Source: Streptomyces fumigatiscleroticus
Lineage (GTDB): Bacteria > Actinomycetota > Actinomycetes > Streptomycetales > Streptomycetaceae
Direction: 5' to 3'
DNA length: 64,000 nucleotides
NCBI RefSeq assembly: GCF_014647975.1
Contig: NZ_BMQF01000023.1
Coordinates: 1-64,000 of the forward strand
Of the stretch, positions 57,472 through 64,000 are shown one piece after another. Both the position numbers and the translations under genes were made by a program. Positions within the stretch are counted from its first letter, which is position 1. Each line of letters begins with the position of its first letter. Below the pieces are notes generated by a model. The model was not told the DNA's origin. It worked only from the letters and a program-made list of their open reading frames with translations, and did no database searches.

Positions 57472-59537
57472 ACGCCTCCGCCCTCACCCCCGGAGCCGAC
57501 GCCCCCACCTGGCCCGCCGGGTTCGCCGAGCGCTACCGCGCGGCCGGCTACTGGCGGGGCGAGACCTTCGGCGGTGTGCTGCGCGAGCGCGCCGCCGCCC
57601 ACCCCGACCGGATCGCGCTGGTCGACCCGGCCCCCGAACGCCGCACCTGGACCTACCGGGAGCTGGACGAGCGCTCCGAGAGCCTCGCCGCCGGTCTCGC
57701 GGCGCGCGGCATCGGCAAGGGCGACCGGGTCGTCCTCCAGCTGCCCAACGTCGGCGAGTTCATCGAGGTCGTCTTCGCGCTGTTCAAGCTGGGCGCGCTG
57801 CCGGTGTACGCGCTGCCCGCGCACCGCGAGACGGAGATCTCCTACTTCTGCTCCTTCGCCGAGGCCGTCGCCTACGTCATCCCCGACGTGCACGCCGGTT
57901 TCGACCACCGCGACCTGGCGTCGAAGGTGAAGAAGGAGACGCCGGGCCTGAAGCACGTGTTCGTCGTCGGCGACCCGGGCGAGCACACCCCGCTGTCTCG
58001 GGTGCCGTGCGAGCCGTCCGGGCCGTTCGACGGACCCGAGCCGCACCAGCTGGCGTTCCTCCAGCTCTCGGGCGGCACGACGGGCGTGCCCAAGCTGATC
58101 CCCCGCACCCACGACGACTACATCTACTCGCTGTGGGGCTCCAACGAGATCTGCGGCGTCGACGCGGAGACCCGCTTCCTCGTCGTGCTGCCCGCCGCGC
58201 ACAACTTCCCGATGAGCTCGCCCGGCTGGCTGGGCGTGCTGTACGCGGGCGGCACGGTGGTGCTCTCCCCGAAGCCCGACCCGGCCACCGCCTTCCCGCT
58301 GATCGAGCGGGAGCGGATCACCATGACCGGCATGGTGCCGCCGCTCGCCCTGGTCTGGACGGAGGCCGGGCCGGAGACCGAGCACGATCTGTCCAGTCTG
58401 GAGCTGGTCCTCGTCGGCGGCGCCAAGTACAGCGAACAGGCCGCGCGCCGTCTGGAGCCCGCCCTGGGCTGCCGGCTGATGCAGGTCTTCGGGATGGCCG
58501 AGGGCCTGGTCAACTACACACGGCTGGACGACGACCCGGAGACGGTCGTCACCACCCAGGGCCGCCCCATCTCGCCGGACGACGAGATCCGCATCGTCGA
58601 CGACGCCGGGAACGACGTCCCCGAGGGCGGGTCCGGGCATCTGCTGACCCGCGGCCCGTACACGATCCGCGGCTACTGGAGGGCGCCCGAGCACAACCGG
58701 CGGTCGTTCACCGAGGACGGCTTCTACCGCACCGGCGACATCGTGCGCCGCACCCCGAGCGGCCACCTCGTGGTGGAGGGCCGGGTCAAGGACCAGATCA
58801 ACCGGGGCGGGGAGAAGATCGCGCCGGAGGAGATCGAGAACATCCTGCTCGGTCATCCCGCCGTGCACGACGTGTCCGTGGTGGCGGTGCCCGACGAGTA
58901 TCTCGGCGAGCGCTCCCTGGCCTACGTGATCCTGCGCGAGGGCGCCGAACCGCTGAGGCCGGTGGCGGTGAAGCGGTTCGTGCGCGAGCACGGCGTCGCC
59001 GCCTACAAGGTCCCCGACCTCGTCGAGTTCGTCGAGGAGTTCCCGCAGACCGGCGTCGGCAAGGTCAGCAAGAAGCATCAGCGTGTCACCGCCGGAACGG
59101 CCGAGGCCACCGAGGCCACCGAGACCGCCCAGACCGCCCAGACCGCCCAGACCGCCCAGACCGCCCAGACCGCCCAGACCGCCGAGGCCACCGAGACCGC
59201 CCAGACCGCCCAGACCGCCCAGACCGCCGAGGCCACCGAGACCGCCCAGACCGCCCAGACCGCCCAGACCGCCGAGGCCACCGAGACCGCCCAGACCGCC
59301 CAGACCGCCGAGGCCACCGAGACCGCCCAGACCGCCCAGACCGCCGAGGCCACCGAGACCGCCCAGACCGCCCAGACCGCCGAGGCCACCGAGACCGCCC
59401 AGACCGCCCAGACCGCCGAGGCCACCGAGACCGCCCAGACCGCCCAGACCGCCGAGGCCACCGAGACCGCCCAGACCGCCCAGACCGCCGAGGCCACCGA
59501 GACCGCCCAGACCGCCCAGACCGCCGAGAAGCACTGA
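57468..59537 (+). CDS. dhbE: 2,3-dihydroxybenzoate-AMP ligase with repetitive C-terminal tail
   Basis: The protein has 689 residues, against about 540 for EntE/DhbE. The enzyme part is complete: LQLSGGTTGVPKLIPRTHDD (ATP loop), PAAHNFPMSSPGWLGVL with the Asn typical of aryl-acid adenylation domains, FGMAEGLVNYTR, FYRTGDIVRR, and the C-terminal lysine region TGVGKVSKKH. It activates DHB and loads the aryl carrier protein. From residue ~545 a tail of about 143 residues follows, made only of Ala, Glu, Gln and Thr (AEATET and AQT units). The stop and the dhbB ribosome binding site come directly after the tail. GTG 57468 overlaps dhbC. Confidence 0.92.
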   Translation: MNASALTPGADAPTWPAGFAERYRAAGYWRGETFGGVLRERAAAHPDRIALVDPAPERRTWTYRELDERSESLAAGLAARGIGKGDRVVLQLPNVGEFIEVVFALFKLGALPVYALPAHRETEISYFCSFAEAVAYVIPDVHAGFDHRDLASKVKKETPGLKHVFVVGDPGEHTPLSRVPCEPSGPFDGPEPHQLAFLQLSGGTTGVPKLIPRTHDDYIYSLWGSNEICGVDAETRFLVVLPAAHNFPMSSPGWLGVLYAGGTVVLSPKPDPATAFPLIERERITMTGMVPPLALVWTEAGPETEHDLSSLELVLVGGAKYSEQAARRLEPALGCRLMQVFGMAEGLVNYTRLDDDPETVVTTQGRPISPDDEIRIVDDAGNDVPEGGSGHLLTRGPYTIRGYWRAPEHNRRSFTEDGFYRTGDIVRRTPSGHLVVEGRVKDQINRGGEKIAPEEIENILLGHPAVHDVSVVAVPDEYLGERSLAYVILREGAEPLRPVAVKRFVREHGVAAYKVPDLVEFVEEFPQTGVGKVSKKHQRVTAGTAEATEATETAQTAQTAQTAQTAQTAQTAEATETAQTAQTAQTAEATETAQTAQTAQTAEATETAQTAQTAEATETAQTAQTAEATETAQTAQTAEATETAQTAQTAEATETAQTAQTAEATETAQTAQTAEATETAQTAQTAEKH
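59100..59528 (+). repeat. Coding minisatellite in dhbE, 9-bp and 36-bp units
   Basis: The tail is built from GCCCAGACC (Ala-Gln-Thr) and GCCGAGGCCACCGAGACC (Ala-Glu-Ala-Thr-Glu-Thr). Ten blocks are visible: one with six AQT units, two with three, then seven with two each, giving a 36-bp higher-order repeat. All units are multiples of 3, so changes in copy number would keep the frame. Confidence 0.95.
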
Positions 59538-59550
59538 GAGGCCCCCCACC

Positions 59551-60183
59551 ATGGCACTTCCCGCCATCGCCCCCTACCCGCTCCCGACGGGCGACGAGCT
59601 GCCCGCAGGCCGTGTCTCCTGGACCGTGGACCCGGCCCGTGCCGTCCTGCTCGTCCACGACCTCCAGCAGCACTTCCTCAACGCCTTCCCGGCCGGTGGG
59701 CAGCCCCTGACCGGCATGCTCGCCAACACCGCCCGGCTGCTGAAGGAGTTCCGCCGGCTCGGCGCACCCGTCGTCTACTCCACCCAGAAGGGCGGCCAGA
59801 CGCCCGGGGAACGCGGCCTCCAGCTCGACTTCTGGGGCCCCGGCGTCGCCGACGACCCCGAGGCCCTCGCCGTACCGGAGTCCGTGGCGCCCGAGGACGG
59901 CGACACCGTGCTGACCAAGTGGAGGTACAGCGCCTTCGTGCGGACGGAACTCGAGGAGCTGTTGCGCCGGACCGGCCGCGACCAGCTCGTGATCGTCGGC
60001 GTGTACGCCCACATCGGGGTGCTGATGACCGCCGCCGACGCCTGGATGCGGGACGTGCGGGCCTTCGTGGTCGCCGACGCGGTCGCCGACTTCTCCCGCG
60101 AGGACCACGACATGGCGCTGCGCTGGGCCGCCGGCCGCTGCGCGGTCGTGACCACCACCGACGCCCTTCTCCAGGAGGTCTGA
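59551..60183 (+). CDS. dhbB: Isochorismatase (stand-alone, without carrier domain)
   Basis: The protein has 210 residues. The cysteine-hydrolase fold of EntB's N-terminal part is complete: AVLLVHDLQQHFLNAFPAGG with the catalytic Asp, PVVYSTQKGGQTPGERGL, DTVLTKWRYSAFVRTELEEL with the Lys, VGVYAHIGVLMTAADAWMRD and ADAVADFSREDHDMAL. It hydrolyses isochorismate to 2,3-dihydro-DHB and pyruvate. Unlike EntB, it lacks the C-terminal aryl carrier domain, which is a separate gene 3 bases downstream. TGAGAGG overlapping the dhbE stop is the ribosome binding site. Confidence 0.94.
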   Translation: MALPAIAPYPLPTGDELPAGRVSWTVDPARAVLLVHDLQQHFLNAFPAGGQPLTGMLANTARLLKEFRRLGAPVVYSTQKGGQTPGERGLQLDFWGPGVADDPEALAVPESVAPEDGDTVLTKWRYSAFVRTELEELLRRTGRDQLVIVGVYAHIGVLMTAADAWMRDVRAFVVADAVADFSREDHDMALRWAAGRCAVVTTTDALLQEV

Positions 60184-60186
60184 ACC

Positions 60187-60410
60187 ATGGCGCTCACCCT
60201 GGAGCGGATCCGCGCCGACGTGGCCGACTGCCTCGGCGAGGACCCCGCGGACATCCCCGTCGATGAGAACCTGGTCGATCACGGCCTGGACTCGGTCCGC
60301 ATCATGGCGCTCCTGGAACGCTGGCGGCGCGAGCACGGCATCGCGGCGGACTTCGCCGATCTCGCCGAGCGGCCGGCCATCGAGGCCTGGGCACCCCTGC
60401 TGGGGGCGGC

Positions 60411-60414
<4 letters not shown>
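60187..60414 (+). CDS. Aryl carrier protein
   Basis: The protein has 75 residues of four-helix carrier fold: LERIRADVADCLGEDPADIP, then DENLVDHGLDSVRIMALLER, with Ser in GLDSVRIM as the phosphopantetheine site, and a short C-terminal helix (RPAIEAWAPLLG). It carries DHB as a thioester from the ligase to the condensation domain of the synthetase. This is the part of EntB that dhbB lacks. It is a free ORF as described for the griseobactin-type loci of Streptomyces. The stop overlaps the synthetase ATG (ATGA). Confidence 0.92.

Positions 60415-64000
<3,586 letters not shown>

Noticed and set aside
59083..59550. Pro-Pro-Arg repeat frame continuous with dhbB on the plus strand
   Set aside because: The repeat region is read in the dhbE frame. 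The dhbB protein has a clear start at 59551 with homology beginning there, so the upstream extension is chance.
57270..59567. Long open frame on the minus strand with Gly-Gly-Leu repeats
   Set aside because: It is antisense to dhbE; the GGL pattern is the reverse reading of the 9-bp repeat, and there is no ribosome binding site or family resemblance.

Overview
The window is very GC-rich DNA with densely packed, partly translationally coupled genes. Many starts are GTG with good Shine-Dalgarno sequences. It reads as the chromosome of a Streptomyces or a close actinomycete. Supporting marks are a DmdR/IdeR-type iron box, a perfect CebR-type operator, a sigma-B-like promoter, ANTAR and SpoIIE-phosphatase signalling proteins, and the coproporphyrin-type ferrochelatase.

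Left part (1-16.3 kb). A partial CDS (possibly an alpha/beta hydrolase) lies beside a decayed MarR-type regulator and a surviving palindromic operator. Next come a membrane-anchored HTH/ricin-like protein, a large exported protein with a Flp-prepilin-like N-terminus, and a BrkB/YihY membrane protein followed by a 0.55-kb array of KpnI-centred palindromic repeats. A sugar-utilisation operon follows: a DeoR/LacI hybrid regulator, a solute-binding protein, the tail of a permease, a hydroxyacid dehydrogenase and a DUF2264 protein. An internal deletion has fused the binding-protein gene to the last quarter of a MalG-type permease. A GAF-ANTAR protein, a SpoIIE phosphatase and a coupled nucleotidyltransferase / BON-like / metallophosphoesterase operon complete this part.

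Middle (16.3-36.5 kb). It holds a GNAT gene carrying a perfect CebR box, a GH106-like secreted glycosidase with a LacI-type operator, and an iron/heme/peroxide block (DUF2180, Fur-family repressor, gamma-glutamylcyclotransferase, ferrochelatase) in which two promoters share one motif. Then come malic enzyme, hemerythrin, a GT9 plus SDR pair, an MFS exporter, an ion permease that appears to start at CTG, a Usp protein, a fructosamine kinase, a catalase and a small protein behind a sigma-B-like promoter.

Right part (36.7-52.8 kb). These are mostly single genes: a PucR regulator, a YrdC-family protein, dienelactone hydrolase, a second phosphoesterase, a luciferase-like oxidoreductase, a TauD dioxygenase, an aldo-keto reductase, a PAS-GAF-SpoIIE-HATPase protein, PrxQ with DoxX, AraC with a divergent MFS gene, and a MarR regulator.

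The last 13 kb (50.7-64 kb) is a catecholate siderophore locus. Two FecCD permeases are divergent, across one iron box, from a Fes-type esterase, a siderophore-binding lipoprotein, dhbA, dhbC, dhbE, dhbB, a free aryl carrier protein and an EntF-like C-A-T-TE synthetase that runs off the window. The adenylation pocket reads DVWHFSLVDK, the serine code, so the predicted product is enterobactin or a close tris-(DHB-Ser) relative. The most unusual single feature is the DhbE protein, which carries a C-terminal tail of about 143 residues made only of Ala/Glu/Gln/Thr repeats encoded by a 36-bp minisatellite.
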